Shown here: piece after piece, positions 12,401 through 25,254 of the stretch
How positions within the stretch are numbered: position 1 is the stretch's first letter
Layout: every line of letters starts with the position of its first letter
Assembly (NCBI RefSeq): GCF_003945595.2
Contig: NW_024104425.1
Span: 420,873-484,872 of the forward strand
Length of the DNA stretch: 64,000 nucleotides
Origin: Pipra filicauda
Lineage: Eukaryota; Chordata; Aves; Passeriformes; Pipridae
Reading direction: 5' to 3'
Program-made: the position numbers and the translations under genes
Notes under the pieces: generated by a model
What the model was told of the DNA's origin: nothing
The model's input: only the letters and a program-made list of their open reading frames with translations
The model's database searches: none

Positions 12401-13867
12401 GAAGGGAAACCCAAGAAAAAAATGCAATACTAATAATTTTCTAATGACACAGTTTTTCTAATTAACATCTAAGGGGGGATAGTTTCCATTAGCTCATGAA
12501 AAACAAGAGTTTGCTTGGGTTGGAGAGAATAGTTCCAAGACTGGAACTCATTTTTATTAAATCAGATTAAATTTTTATTAGGTGTAAGCTATTAGGTACA
12601 TTTACACCATATAGTGGACCGATGTTCTAGAAAGCTGTTTCTCTTCTTAAGAAAGCAACATAACCTTTTCAGTGCAGAGACAGACATGTCCCAATAGGTG
12701 AAAGCAGCCAAAATCAAACGCATATGTTCACTAACTGCTGTCCCAACTTCATATACTAAGGGTATTCAGACTTCAATATGATCATTTTCCAGTTCAAGTG
12801 AACATTAGTATTTTTATTCTCAAGTTTTACCAGCTAGCATAATTTATTTACATGGAGCTGAATTTAAAGCTTTTTGAAAACATTAAAAACACTTGCTCTG
12901 GCCACAGTCAGTTTATGGTTTAGCCCTGTTATCTACTACTGCATGAATTGCAAACATGGGCAGATATTCTTAAATGTTAAATACGCAGTTAAAATTTTAC
13001 CTTCTCCTGGTTTAGAAAGAAATTAATCATTGAAGGGCACTTGGGAATAGTCCTTCCTGAAAGTTCCTCTGCAACTGGTTTTTAAGCACAGTCTTTTAGA
13101 TGAGTTACTTTTTACAGAATGTCTTTAAATTTGTTTGAGGTGTATTTTAATAACCTTGGCTCTTAACTGAACTCATTATTCTGGAACATTAAATTTGACT
13201 TTCGACCACAGATTATCTGTCTTTTCCCTTAGCCACTTTAGGGATTTAGGGGAAATCTGTCCTTAAAGATTCATCTCTTTGCAAAGTCTTTTGTAGACCT
13301 CCTTTTAAAAAAGTCTCTTATCCTCTGGTGAGGGTTCTGTTGGTTAGTTTTGTTATCATCAAAGTGCCTGTAATTTCTCACTAAAAAAGTCTGGTTCATA
13401 TAAAAAACCACAACAGAATACTAGAAGAATATACAAAATAATTTTCATGCCCGGAACTGAGAAATTTCCTCTAGCTTGATTCCTTTTCACTCTTTTAAAC
13501 TCTTCCTTGTGTGAAGGGAGTCAATCATCGTATGTGAAATATGAAGAAGTACCAGGCAACCACTCAAGACACTCACAGAGAGAGGGAAAATTCCAGAAAG
13601 AGCATCTTACCTGTCCTGGATAAACAGCACCCTACTTGCAGGTTCCTCTGCTATCTGGAAGAGCCTTGAACATTGCACTTGTGTTTTAGAGAGGTGGTGG
13701 GGTTTTTTAGGTTTTATAAAAATTCCTAGGCAAATTGACTCTAATTATTTAGTCACAAGAATTCTGGATTGAGAATGAGATGTGTTATAAGCCTAGAGTA
13801 AAGGTAAATGTCAGTGTACTGAGGCATCAGCCCAAATTTGGGTGAGTGACACAAAGACTGATCATGG
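9445..13867. other. Intron, unclassified
   Basis: Mostly AT-rich intron. About 9900-10350 is less AT-rich and could be an old unrecognised repeat. The open frames at 9584-9991 and 10069-10407 (minus) show no recognisable domain. Confidence 0.5.
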
Positions 13868-14245
13868 GATAATACAACAGATTGGGTTGGAAGAGACCTT
13901 TAAAGATCATTTAGTTCAACCCTCCTCCAATGAGCAGGGACATCTTTAGCTCAGATTGCTCAGAGCCCAGTCCAATTTGTCCTTGAATGTTTCTAGAGAC
14001 GGAACATGTACCACATCTCTTGGCAACCTGGTCCAGTGTTTCACAACTCCCATTATGAGATATTTTTTCCCTCTATCTAGTATAAATCTATCCTCTTTTA
14101 GTTTAAAGCCATTACCCCTTCTCTTATTGCTACAGACTAGTAAAAAGTTCCTCTCCAGTTTTCTCCTCTGCATCTGCTTCAACAGATCCATGTCTTTCCT
14201 GTGCTGAGGGCTATAGGGCTGGATGCAGTATTCTAAATGATGTAA
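13868..14245 (-). mobile_element. CR1 LINE 3' fragment, minus strand
   Basis: The low end has GATTGGGTTGGAAGAGACC and TCATTTAGTTCAACCC, the complement of a CR1 3' end. The minus-strand frame reads RFILDRGKKY, VVKHWTRLPRDVV and PSLETFKDKLDWALSNL, the last residues of the CR1 RT ORF. The CR1 subtype differs from the 2.2 and 54.7 kb copies in that the [10 protein letters not shown] segment is replaced by a diverged sequence. Confidence 0.9.
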
Positions 14246-15140
14246 GTTCTAATATTTAATGTTCTTATCTGTAATGTTCTGATCTGAAAAGTAAACTAAA
14301 TCTCACATGCTGAGTTTATACTAAAGTAGTGGCAAATACTGAGGAGAAAGGTATAAAACAAACAGATCCAAAGAAGTCAAGTATTTTGAAGGAGCGTGTT
14401 TAAAGTGAGATATGTCTCAGTAAATAGAAAGTGAAGCAAGTATATTTCAGAAAAAGTAAACTTCAGCTACTCAGAGTCCCAGAGTGAAAACCAAAGTATA
14501 GAAGTTGTTACTGAATGTAAGTTTCCAATGTAACACAGGTTAAAAAAAAAAATAAAAAAATTGGTCTTACAGTGCCTAAGAATACTGCTTATGTGACAAG
14601 AAAATATACATCAATAAGAGACATCATTTACACAGATGAAACCATGCTTTAAGTCTGCAACATTGTGGTATTTTATATCATATTTCAACGGAATGGTTTT
14701 GGAGACTTTTTTTAATAGAAGGAACAGCTACTGAACGCGAAGGTTAAGAAATAGCATAAGAAAGCCTAGAATATTTAGTTCATGTATAATAACATAATTA
14801 AGTTAATAACATAATTTAGTTCATGTATATAACATAATTCCAGATTCAGTGGAGATACAGCAGACTATGTCAGCTAATGATGTTGTACATTGTGTCTGAA
14901 AAAAAAGTAAGCAATATATGGCTAAGCCTGATTATTCATAATTAAGAGAGGAAAGTGGATGTTCAGAGCCAAAAGATGTCAGACTAAGGTCTTTTAAAGA
15001 AGTAAAACAGAGCTTCAAAAATCAGCTGTGTCATGAAAGCAGTCACTAGATCTACACAATAGTCTTATTTATCTTTCCAATACATTTTATATTTTTAAAC
15101 ATGCTATATTTACATCTACACTACACATCTTAAGTGTATC
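14246..15140. other. AT-rich intron, no gene seen
   Basis: No gene was recognised. An imperfect local duplication (TTTAGTTCATGTATA and a following TAACATAATT) lies at about 14774-14839. Confidence 0.55.
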
Positions 15141-15141
15141 T

Positions 15142-16360
15142 ATTGCAGAAGGAATTCTACCTGAAAGTCAGTGTGGTTTCAGAGCCAACAGGAGTACCAC
15201 AGACATGGTATTTGTCCTCAGACAACTGCAAGAGAAGTGTAGGGAACAGAACAAAGGTCTCTATGTAACCTTTGTCCACCTCACCAAGGCTTTCGATACT
15301 GTGAGCAGAAAAGGTCTGTGGCAATTTGTGGAACGTTTAGGTTGTCTCCCTAAATTCCTTAAAATGATCATCTCACTCCATGAGGATCAGCACGGCCAAG
15401 TCAGATATGGCAGTGCACTTTCTGAGCCCTTTCTAATAACTCATGGTGTGAAACAAGACTGCATTCTTGCTCCAACCCTTTTCACAGTCTTTTTCAGCAT
15501 GATGCTCTTTGGGCTGGAAGTCAGCTTAAAGAAGACAGAAGTTCTCCATCAACCTGCACCTCAGGAAGTTTTCTATCATCCCCATATCACCATTGGCCAA
15601 TCAGAGCTTAAATCAGTCCAGCAACTTAATTACTTAGGTAGCCTCATCTCCTCAGATGGTAATATTGATGGGGAGATAGACAACAGGTTAGCAAAGGCAT
15701 ATAGTGCTTTTGGAAAACTCCACAAAAGAGTATGGCGTGATAAACACTTGAAGAAAAGTACCAAGATCAGTGTTTACAGAGCCATAGTGTTGTCTACTCT
15801 CTTATATGGTTCCGAATCAGGAGTCGTCTACTGCCACCACCTGCGTCTCCTAGAACGCTTCCATCAACGCTGCCTCCGTACAATCCTAAACATCCACTGG
15901 TCAGATTATGTAACCAATACATCTGTTCTAGAACAAGCAGCAGTCACAAGTATTGAGGCCATGTTGCTGAGAACACAGCTGTGTTGGGCAGGGCACGTCT
16001 CCAGGATGAAGGACCACCGCCTCCCTAAGATCCTGCTTTATGGTGAACTTGCCACCGGCTGTCGCAAGAGAGGAGCCCCAAAGAGAAGATAAAAGGACTC
16101 CCTGAAACAACATCTCAGCCTTGGCCATATTGATCAACATCACTGGTCTACTCTGGCCTCCAATCGGGAGGTCTGGAGACACACCATCTATAACGCTGCT
16201 GCTTCCTTTGAGAAAGCGCGCAGGATCACAACGCAGAAAGAATCGTGCCTTGCAGAATATACCACCTAAGGAGTCTTTCTGCTGTGCCTTTTGCAATCGG
16301 ACATGTCTATCTCGTATTGGCCTCATAAGCCACCAGCGTGCTTGTAACAAATGTGGATAG
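15142..16360 (+). pseudogene. Degenerate non-CR1 LINE reverse transcriptase (RTE / craniofacial-development-protein-2-like group)
   Basis: A 5'-truncated LINE whose frame is open from 15142 to 16089. Visible RT features are LPESQCGFRANRSTTDM, LTKAFDTVSRKGLW (motif A region), HGVKQDCILAPTLF (motif B region) and, after the palm, YLGSLISSDG, YRAIVLSTLLYGSES and RFHQRCLRTILNIHWSD. Motif A reads VHLTKAFD where the family has an aspartate in place of the H. The whole F/YADD-box segment is absent: FFSMML runs straight into GLEVSLKKTEV near 15510. A TAA at 16090-16092 interrupts the frame, coding resumes as KDSLKQHLSLGHID, and a frameshift near 16231 moves the C-terminal CCHC-type finger (CAFC to HQRAC) to another frame. 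It cannot be active. The assignment to the RTE-like group is from memory; the precise clade is uncertain. Confidence 0.85.
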
Positions 16361-17679
16361 AGCCTTCCTCTTAGTCTCCCCTGTCATTAACAGCAGATTT
16401 ACATGTTGGGTAACGAGAATGAATAATTCTGGTGTTCTCAATAAGACACTTATAAACTATACACAGAGAAAAAACTTTAGATTCCTTTTAAGTTTTACTC
16501 TGAATATGTAAAACAGGAAAGGATAGACATTAATAGATGTAAAGCCAGAAGAGTCAGATAAGCTAAAGCAAATCAGCAGAGTTCTGAAAACTCCCTGAGA
16601 GGTAAATGTGGGAGCTGTATGCCTTAATAAAATGAGACATGGTAGGCTGGTAGGAAGTGGAAAGCAGGAGAAAAAAGTGGTAGTTTGGTTTGTATGCACC
16701 TGGATTTGAGGTCAGACTTTCATGGAAAAACACTGCAAATAGGAAACGCTCCCACTATGTCTCCGAAACTTTGCTACTTTTTAAATATACAGTCAGTGAT
16801 GTAAAATATCTCTCTGGTTTGAGTACTGGGCTAATAGTCCCAGAAAGTCAAGGAGTTTGTACTTCACTTAAAAAATTAAAAGTTTGATACAGGTGGGTGA
16901 AAGTAATTTTTGGAGTTCATGAGCAGATGGAGCTATCTAAAGTATTTTATAAGCCAAGTTTAAGGGCATATTTTAAAACACGTCTTTCAGTTGAGAATTT
17001 TACTAATTATTTACTTAGAAAGCCATACACATTGATACATTTATGCTTCTTAATAAAAAACAGCATCTTTAAGTTAACCATGTAATATATAACTATTCTT
17101 GATGAAACTCCATCAAAATTCTTCCTTATTTATATGGACAAAATATATTCTGTACTGTAAATTAAACTAGAAAGTGAAATAATAAGAAATATTAATATAC
17201 TCATAAATATCACCCTGCATTGGGAACATTTTGTTCCATTTTTAAAGCAACCAGAACTTCAATACTGATATTACATTTTTCTTTGAAATATCAGGTAGAA
17301 TGTTTTAATAGTCTTTTGGCTTTTCATGCAATTGCTGCATGCCAAAATAATAGAAGAATTTCCAGCACAAGAATTTCAATAGTATTATTATTTCTTGTGG
17401 AAATCAAGACCTGAGAAAAAATTGTTGACTTGAACTACTGTAGATGACAGTTTGCTTGGAGTTACTACAAGTATGGTACAACATCAGACATTAGCCCTTG
17501 CTTATTGTTCTAGAGTTTATCTGCTTCAAATTAAATATTATGCCAGTATGTTTAAAATGTGTTCTTTTTATTTTTTTGTTGCTTACTTCTCTATCCTTTC
17601 ATTACAATTACTACAGTTGAATATTCCAAGTGGAGTGAAACTGGTGTTCTCATGTAATTCAGCTTGCTAACTTCTTAGG
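16361..17679. other. AT-rich intron, no gene seen
   Basis: No exon or repeat was recognised. Open frames at 16690-17670 are short and lack codon structure. Confidence 0.55.
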
Positions 17680-18222
17680 TGACAGATCCTTGTAGTCCTT
17701 ACAACACATCTTCTGCTGGTGCGGCCTCACCTTGAGAACTGTGTGCAATTTTGGGAACCATAATATGAGACGGATATAAAGCTATAGATCCAAAGAAGGG
17801 CCACAAAGAGGTGAAAGGGTCTAGAGTAGAAGACGTATGAGGAGCAGCTGAGGTTGTTTGGCTTGTTCACCCTGTAGGAGACTGAGGTCTTATCACAGTC
17901 TACAGCTCCTTTGTGAGTGGAAGAGGAGGGGCAAGCATCGAGCTCTTCTCACAGGTTACCAGTAGTAGGACCCAAGGGAATGGCATGAAGCTGTGTCAGA
18001 TGAGGTTTAGGTTGGATTTTAGGAAAAAAGTTCTTCATCCAGAAGGTGGTTGGGCACTGGAACACTCTCCCAGGGAAGTGGTCACAGCACTGCAGCACCA
18101 AGACTGACAGAGTTCAAAAAGCTTTGGGACAATGTGCTTATGAGGGTGGTCCTGTGCAGAGACTGGACTTGAACTCGATGATCCTTGTGGGTCCCTTCCA
18201 ACTCAGAACATTCTATGATTCT
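17680..18222 (+). mobile_element. CR1 LINE 3' fragment, plus strand
   Basis: Typical CR1 sequence: GCGGCCTCACCTTGAGAACT, then a decayed RT end (RLDFRKKVLHPEGGWALEHSPREVV), a GGTCCCTTCCAACTCAGAA block and an ATTCTATGATTCT tail. The reading frame is broken several times and part of the ORF is lost. It is antisense to the host gene. Confidence 0.9.
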
Positions 18223-18896
18223 AATGGAGTCAGTGTAATTCATGTTTTTTCAAAGAATTTTACTGGCATTGGGAGAGACCTGTATTGGGAGCAAAGTTAA
18301 AGAAACAGGCTGTCTAAAACCATTTGCCTTTCACCCTAACTAACGCTATTTGGACAAACCTCCTAAAAGGCATTTTAAACAGCAGGTAAGTTTCTGGGCA
18401 ACTGCTGAAGAGGATTAGAAAGAGAATTACTTTGGTTGTTATTTTTGCTTTCTGTCAGTTATCACTGAAAATTCTTCTTCAGTAGAAAATTGAATCCTCT
18501 GAAAAGTAGCAAGCTGTTCCTTTCTTCTTCATTTGATGAACGTAAGTATTCTGAGTGAATTCCTGCAGCAATACTTAGCAAGTGACTTGTTTTATTCCAT
18601 TATTTCAGTCCGCGGTCATTGATATTGTGCACTAACAATTTCTCTTTCAGAGGTGACAACTGTAATAACACATAAAGTGCAATGAATAAAGCTTAAAATG
18701 GCAGCATCTGTTGCTGAGAAATACACTGCTGTGTAATTCCAATGACACTCCTGTGACATAGGAACCTCCCATGATGATACAAAAATTGCTTTATCTGCTC
18801 ACCTTTAGTACAAGGATTAGAGCTGTGAAAAAAAATAATTCTTTTTATCTATTTGAGTTTTGAGACTTATGAGATTATCACTGTACTTCAACATGA
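18223..18896. other. Intron, no gene seen
   Basis: No gene or known element was recognised. Confidence 0.5.
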
Positions 18897-19093
18897 AATG
18901 CCAACAGGAAGTACTGAATGAATTCCTTATTTTACTCCACTTGTGTGCACAGCTTTTGCTTGACCTAATGATTTGGCTTTATCTCAAGTTTTCTTACTTT
19001 TGCCTTTCTGATTCTCTTCACCATCCCACTGGGGAAGAGTGAACAAAAAGGTGTGTGGTATTTAGCTGCCCATCAGGGTTAAAACACGTCAAC
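18897..19093 (+). mobile_element. Truncated LTR (3' part), plus strand
   Basis: Matches the 3' third of the LTR at 62467-63040: GTACTGAATGAATTCCTTATTTT, TGTGTGCACAGCTTTTGCTT, GCTTTATCTCAAG, a GGGGAAGAGTGAACAA-like stretch, and the end CAGGGTTAAAACACGTCAACA. The 5' two thirds are missing, so no target-site duplication can be judged. Divergent, hence old. Confidence 0.75.
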
Positions 19094-21780
19094 ACTGTAT
19101 TCTAGAGAACAAAAGAATTTAAAAATGTGGATTTGACCAGATAGAAGGATTTAAATTAGGCCATATTAATTATTTTGTTCGCTAGTATAAACATTGTCTT
19201 TACTAGGTTGTGAAAGATATTGGAACTTTTATATCCTCTATCTTCTTCTCTGGAATATTAGCTATTGAGGCATCAGAGACTCTTTCTACAGAATACTGAT
19301 ACAAATAACCTATGCAGTTCAATGAAGTATTTTTATATTCATTTCCCATATACCTAAAGATGCTAGCTGATCTGTCTCAACTCAATAAAACAGTGAAAGA
19401 GAAAAAATAAACTGTGGATAAATTGGGAATAATCCTAATGAGTCTTGTAAAAGGAAAGTTTGAAGATGAGGAAAAAGTATGTAATTAAGTAGTACTTAAA
19501 ATTCTAGCTGGTGAGTTTTCTTGGGATTGAGTTCATTTTAGCAGCAGTAAGATTATTTTAATTAAAGGACTTTTCTACCAACTAAATGAAGTGTCTAACA
19601 TGAACAATCAATCCCTGCTAGTATGATTGCTCTACACACAAGGAAAGATAGTAATAAATTAGAGGAAGCTTATTCAAGAACAATTGGCCTACTGTGCAAA
19701 ACTTGAGAAATTGCTGATATGGATTGTTTCAGTGTCATAAGACATGTTACTTACTTGCACTATTGTAGATACAAAGGTTTTTATCTACTGTCAGAGAAGG
19801 GAAAAATGAAAATAAGGAGCTAACCATAGAAGGAAATTGAAAACACAAAAATAATGACATCTATTCAACAAAAATAACTATATTTATTCATATTTATTAT
19901 ATTTATTACTTTTATGAGTAAATTACCCAAAATGTATTTTACATATAAACAGAAATAAAAAATGTAGTTTAAAATTGCATTTGTGTGTTTATGGCAAGTT
20001 TCTACAAGGTTTTTTAAAGAGTATGGAATCAAAATGAAATGGTTATATAACTTTCTTAATCAAAGTTCTGTTTTTCACAGCTGAGAACACTACATCATGC
20101 CATATTTTGTGTTCCCTAAGATGTCTATTCCAAACATGATTTAAATGTTAATGCAAAAGCTACAGATGCAGTGTTTATAATTTATAAACACAATTAAGAA
20201 CAATTAGATGTGAAACTACAATAGTTTTTCTGGTTGCAGATGCTATTTCATTCAGAGTCAAGTAAACATGCCAAAATTGCTACTGCATTGTCCTTCCCTT
20301 CTGAAACACATAAATGAAACAATAAACAAGTATAAATGGAAATTTTTATGGATCAAGACTGAAGAACTAACTGATTATTTAAAAATAGAAAAAGTAAAAA
20401 AAAAGTCAATTGCTATATAAAGAACCTCTTACAATGAGATGCCACAAAAGAAAGAATCTTGAATTCAGTCATAACTCAGTGTTTAGTAAGGTTTAATTGT
20501 ATTAATTGCATACATTTATTGCCATATATTGTAGCCTGCTAAACTTTTGTTTTATGACCACTTTGTACACTAGAGACCTTAAATTACCTTGAAAGCCTTG
20601 AGTTATTGTAGTGAAACATTACTTTTATTATCAAATCCATAATTTTAGGTGTTACATCAATAAAAAGCTCTCAAGTTTAGATTGAAAAAATAAAATCCTA
20701 AAGATGATAAGGCAGAAGTGAAAAGAAAGGTTGATAGTTACAACTCTGGGGTATTATTCTATTTCTTTTTCAATGGCAGTATATTAAAAGTCTCTTTGTG
20801 TATTACTGTAATTTCTTTAGATTAAATTAATTTTCAATCTTTGAGTAATAAATATTAAGTATCTATATTTCAGTTGGTTATTTTTTAAATTCTCTTAATA
20901 TTTTTGGTACTTACTTAAATTGATGTACATATGACTAATTTCTGTCTCCTTAATGTTACCTAAAACTGCAGTGAATCACATTCAATGCTTCTCTTTCAGT
21001 TCCCTCTCTAACCAAAGATCGGTGAAGGATTTTAGAATCCAACTCAAATGAGCTTCTATTTAAAGAGTAAGGATGGAGGAAAACTCAGAAATTGTTTTCT
21101 TTACCAGCTAAAAAACAATGTGATTAATATAAGCTATTTTTTTAGTCTTCTTTTCTGTCTAAGTAAAAGAGAAACATTCCTGAAGAACTTGTGTCAATGA
21201 CTAACAAGTATCTCATAGAAGTGGTCTTATTCCCCCTCTGAAAAACTTACTGATGATTCATAGAGCCTTGAAGACTTGTTTACCGGTCTCACATTCTTTT
21301 AGTCAAGTAAAGTGAATCAGCTAATCCCACACCAAATGAAATTGCGTAAATCATTGGTGGTCCATCAAGGAATTAAAATAGGAAGTGGAGTTCATCTCCC
21401 AGAAAAATAAATAAAGATATCCAAGCAAATACAGGCTGACACGAACTAACAAACTTCCTGGACTACAGTACTTTCATTAACTAGATCTCCAGGAACTACA
21501 ATGAGAAAGCAGACATCTAGCTCACGTGCAAACTTTTATGTGTAGACATACACTTAGTCTCTTAAATTGAAGCTGAAGCTTATTCTAGCTTATTCTGTAA
21601 CCTTAATTTAAAGATTCAAAACTAATTTGCAAATTCTGTTTAGATTTTGTAGGCATCACAGCAGAGGGCAGAAAATGCAAACACTTCTATATCCCTTACT
21701 TTTTAAAATCCATCATTCTTATACTTTCATTTAAAAGGAAATGAAACTACAAACTTCTACACGTTTTGTATATGCCTTAC
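19094..21780. other. AT-rich intron, no gene seen
   Basis: Intron immediately downstream of the 21.8 kb exon. No element or exon was recognised. Confidence 0.55.
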
Positions 21781-21940
21781 CTGTGAAATCATGAGGACAC
21801 AAACACTGAAACAAAGGTTGTTCTCTCCGTTGGCTCATATCCATGCAAGTTGCTCCATCAGAACAACTATTTGGGTAAACTAAACATGCATTTTCAGCAA
21901 ATTGGCAAAATTCTCCTGTCCATCCAGGTGCACAGAGGCA
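21781..21940 (-). CDS. EYS: EYS-like internal exon, EGF-like module (gene order 4)
   Basis: The acceptor is TATATCTAG, with a weak pyrimidine tract, and the donor is GTAAGG. The exon opens in phase 0 with CLCAPGWTGEFC, closing module four. It then holds nearly all of module five (ENACLVYPNSC, DGATC, then QCLCPHDFT) and ends with the first base of a glycine codon. The loop between cysteines three and four of module five is long (MDMSQRREQPLFQ), a feature I associate with this region of EYS. In module five the residue before FTG is aspartate rather than the usual glycine (PHDFTG). The following intron is 16305 bp. Confidence 0.82.
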
Positions 21941-24900
21941 CTAGATATAACAAACACACAAACACAGAGAAAACACAAAATGAAAATGCAATGTGAAAGT
22001 TTGTTGAATTTTCTTTGGGTCATAAAGGTGTGGTAGTAAAACAATGCAGAATTATTCTTTATATCTACATTTGCAGATGATAAAACAGTTAACAAAGGCA
22101 AAACTCATCTACCATGTCTGTTGAAAAAGTGTGGGAAGAGAGGACATGTGAGTTGGAGGAAATGGCAAGATAATTACTTGCTGTAATGGATAGAGCTGCC
22201 TGCAAGAACAGAAGAACTGAAAGTGCAGAAAGGATTTTAAAGGGCTGGAGATGAGGGAGAAATCAGCCAGTGGTGCTAACAAAGCCTGCAAGACAAACAT
22301 AGTGGCCAACTAATAATCAGAAAATGTAGTACAAGGTTTCTGCTGGACATTCTGACCCTATCTATTAACTAAAATAAATAAAAATAATTTCTACAGAAGA
22401 AAGGGAAAGAATTGAAGCTTATATTAGCTTCTCAAGAGTCCTGTGATACCTATACATTACAAGTGTCCTGGTAAAATATAACTAGTAGTTTGTCCTGAAT
22501 CCAATTACAAGGGTAGTATAGCCAACAGTAGCATAAAAGTATTTTAGAACACCATGGTAGTTCAACCAGTCACAATGAATATGGATTTTAGATGAGTATG
22601 TGTACAATGTGACCATCAAGGGGAGAGAGATGCATTGTAGTGACTCATACAAATAACAAAAAAGTTGCAAAAGAACAAGATTACCATAAGGCATAGAAAA
22701 TCAGCAGAACATATTGCTGACTACAGAAGAAGAATTACTGCCAGGATACAAAATGCCCCAAGGCAAGTAATACCAGGAGACCATCCTTTTTTTTAAGGGC
22801 AGGGTAGGGCGGTGGGAGGTAAAATAGCATAAAGCATCAAGTACAAAGTGATAGAATGGAGACAAAGGAAGATAATCTCATGTCAGTAATGACTTCTCGC
22901 ATCAAAGAGCTCATGAGACAGATTACCTTGACTCTGGGAGCTAAGAACCACTAGGGACCACAGTTAGTGCTGTTAGCACTAACTAGAAGGCATCATCTCC
23001 ATGGTATTGTGTGACCACATATAATTTAAAATATATTACAGAATAGTAGTATGTAGGTGTACTGAGAATGTCTAACAATCTGTAAAAACTATTAACATTA
23101 AGTATGCTGTTTATCAATTAACTCACTGAAGTTTGGTTTAAAGTTTAAAATTCACCTAACCTATCACTCTTCTAAACATTTGCATTACAGTGATCTCTTC
23201 CCTATCTGATAAATATGTTTTATAAAAATGAATAGTATTTAGGTGTCCAAGTGAAGGTTTTAAGAGAACTGCAGTGATGGGAATTCCGTACTGCGAATCT
23301 CCACGTTCAGCTGTTGAAACAACAGATAACTAAAGTGGACTGTCATCTCCCGAGTGACCGAGGTATAAGAGGAGCATGATAGCCAACAGAATTAGTGAAT
23401 TTACCTTCCCAGGACCTGGAAGAGAACATAGTGTTCTATGTTCTCCAGCATTTGCATATTCATTAGTACTTATTTTCCAAATTCCTATCCATGCGTTGCT
23501 CTGTTGTGACAACATCCATTATTTTACTAGAAGCTACTCTACTCTTTATCATGTTCTGGTTACATTAATCCACTCCCTCATTTTCCCTAGATGCATCCTG
23601 TCAAGCCCTTTGGATATATATAAGTACTGGGTTTTTTTGCCTAAGTAGTTCCTAGTTTGGTATTCCTCTATCATTGACAATATTTCTTTCCTTCAAATTT
23701 TACCACTAGGGTATAGGGACCTGGGAAACTTGAAAACAGATATTGCAAGTAAAAACCAGAGCAAAGACATTGAATATCAGCCACTTAATTCAGTAGTGGG
23801 CTTATATTACCCTTGGTCTCATATTTTTCTGCTGCTGCTGTATAAATGGGATTTATAGGATAGTTTCTCCTTTATGATTGCTGTTCATGAGGACATATTT
23901 GTAAAATTCTCATTGACTAGACTCAAACTTTTATCTACCTAGTCACTAAGCATTACTATTTATTGGTTAAAACTGTTTAACCAGTATTTTCTTTCTTTAC
24001 ACATTTTAAATCCATTCTGCAAGAAACAACTTCTTCAAATAAGTTCACTGAAGTTTAACCCTATTCCTAGTGAATACATATTACCTTAAAAAATTATGTT
24101 CTCAGAGATGGAATTAGTGTTAAAACTACATTTACTTTTCATCTAGCAAAGTGGTTTTTTTGCACCTGGGGTGAAACATACTGCTGGCAAGACAGCATTC
24201 AGGAATTGAATCACTATTTCCAGACTATACCAGAATTGTTTTGAGGATAATTGAAGGACAAGTCTTAGGGATGCTTAAGCCAGTACTTTCCACAAACGCT
24301 AAGCAATTTTTTAAAGATTAATTGTAATCATCTCAACAGCATACTGGTACAATAACCTGGATTTTTTTCCTTCTCAGTTTTCAATTGCCTGGTAAGATGA
24401 CTTTCAAAATTAAGACATACATGTGTTTAGGCTACTTGGTCACTTTTAAAGTACATGGAGAAAATCCCAATTCAACCCAAAATTTAAGCATCAAACTGGG
24501 TATGAATGTTTTCAATTTTTGTTTTGCCTTCCATATTCTCTTATATTGTTTATTTCTTTGCTCAGATTTTCTTCTTTTCCCACTCCCTTCTCCCTGCCAC
24601 CCCATTCCCTAAATACAGTCTGACTGTTGTGCATATCCTTGTAGCTGTTTATTTTTTCAATTTTTCCTGTAGATATTTTCAAAATTATGAACTGGAGTGA
24701 CTGGTTTATGACAAAGAGTTTAAAGAACCCAGAACATGCTGTTTGGCAAAATGACAAAAAAAAAATAGTATTTTAATTTTTCTGCATTGATGGAGCCATG
24801 AGAATTGTTAAAATAAAGAAAATAAAATCCTTAGCTTAATACCAGAAAAAAATTATGCTTATTTTTTTTTGTATGTAAAGTACATTCCTAAGTAAAGTTC

Positions 24901-25254
24901 TGGAAGTCACTCACACTGGGAAGATAACTGCAAGAAACATATGGAAGTTTAGTTCATAGCTAGCAAACCTGTTCCTTCTTAGTGAACTGGAGTAAAGGAC
25001 TCATTTGGGGAGAACTTTTTAATCACTTCCTTCTTCCAATTGAAATATATGTCTTTCTATGAAAGGGAAAGTTATGATATTTTTTCTTCAAACTGTGTAA
25101 AAAAATGAAAATTAGGAAATTCTATAGCTGTCAATAAATTATGCTATGCCTGTAATCGCTAAAGTCTTTAAAATTTATGATATTAAATCATTAGCCTACA
25201 ATACACCAGGGAACATGAGTGACTTTTAACTTAAAAAGGGAAAATTACTTGGTC
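21941..25254. other. Intron, no gene seen
   Basis: Intron upstream of the 21.8 kb exon. About 22100-22320 and 22740-22990 are somewhat more GC-rich but match nothing I recognise. Confidence 0.5.

Noticed and set aside
15928..16350. 140-codon minus frame
   Set aside because: Antisense shadow of the LINE RT region.
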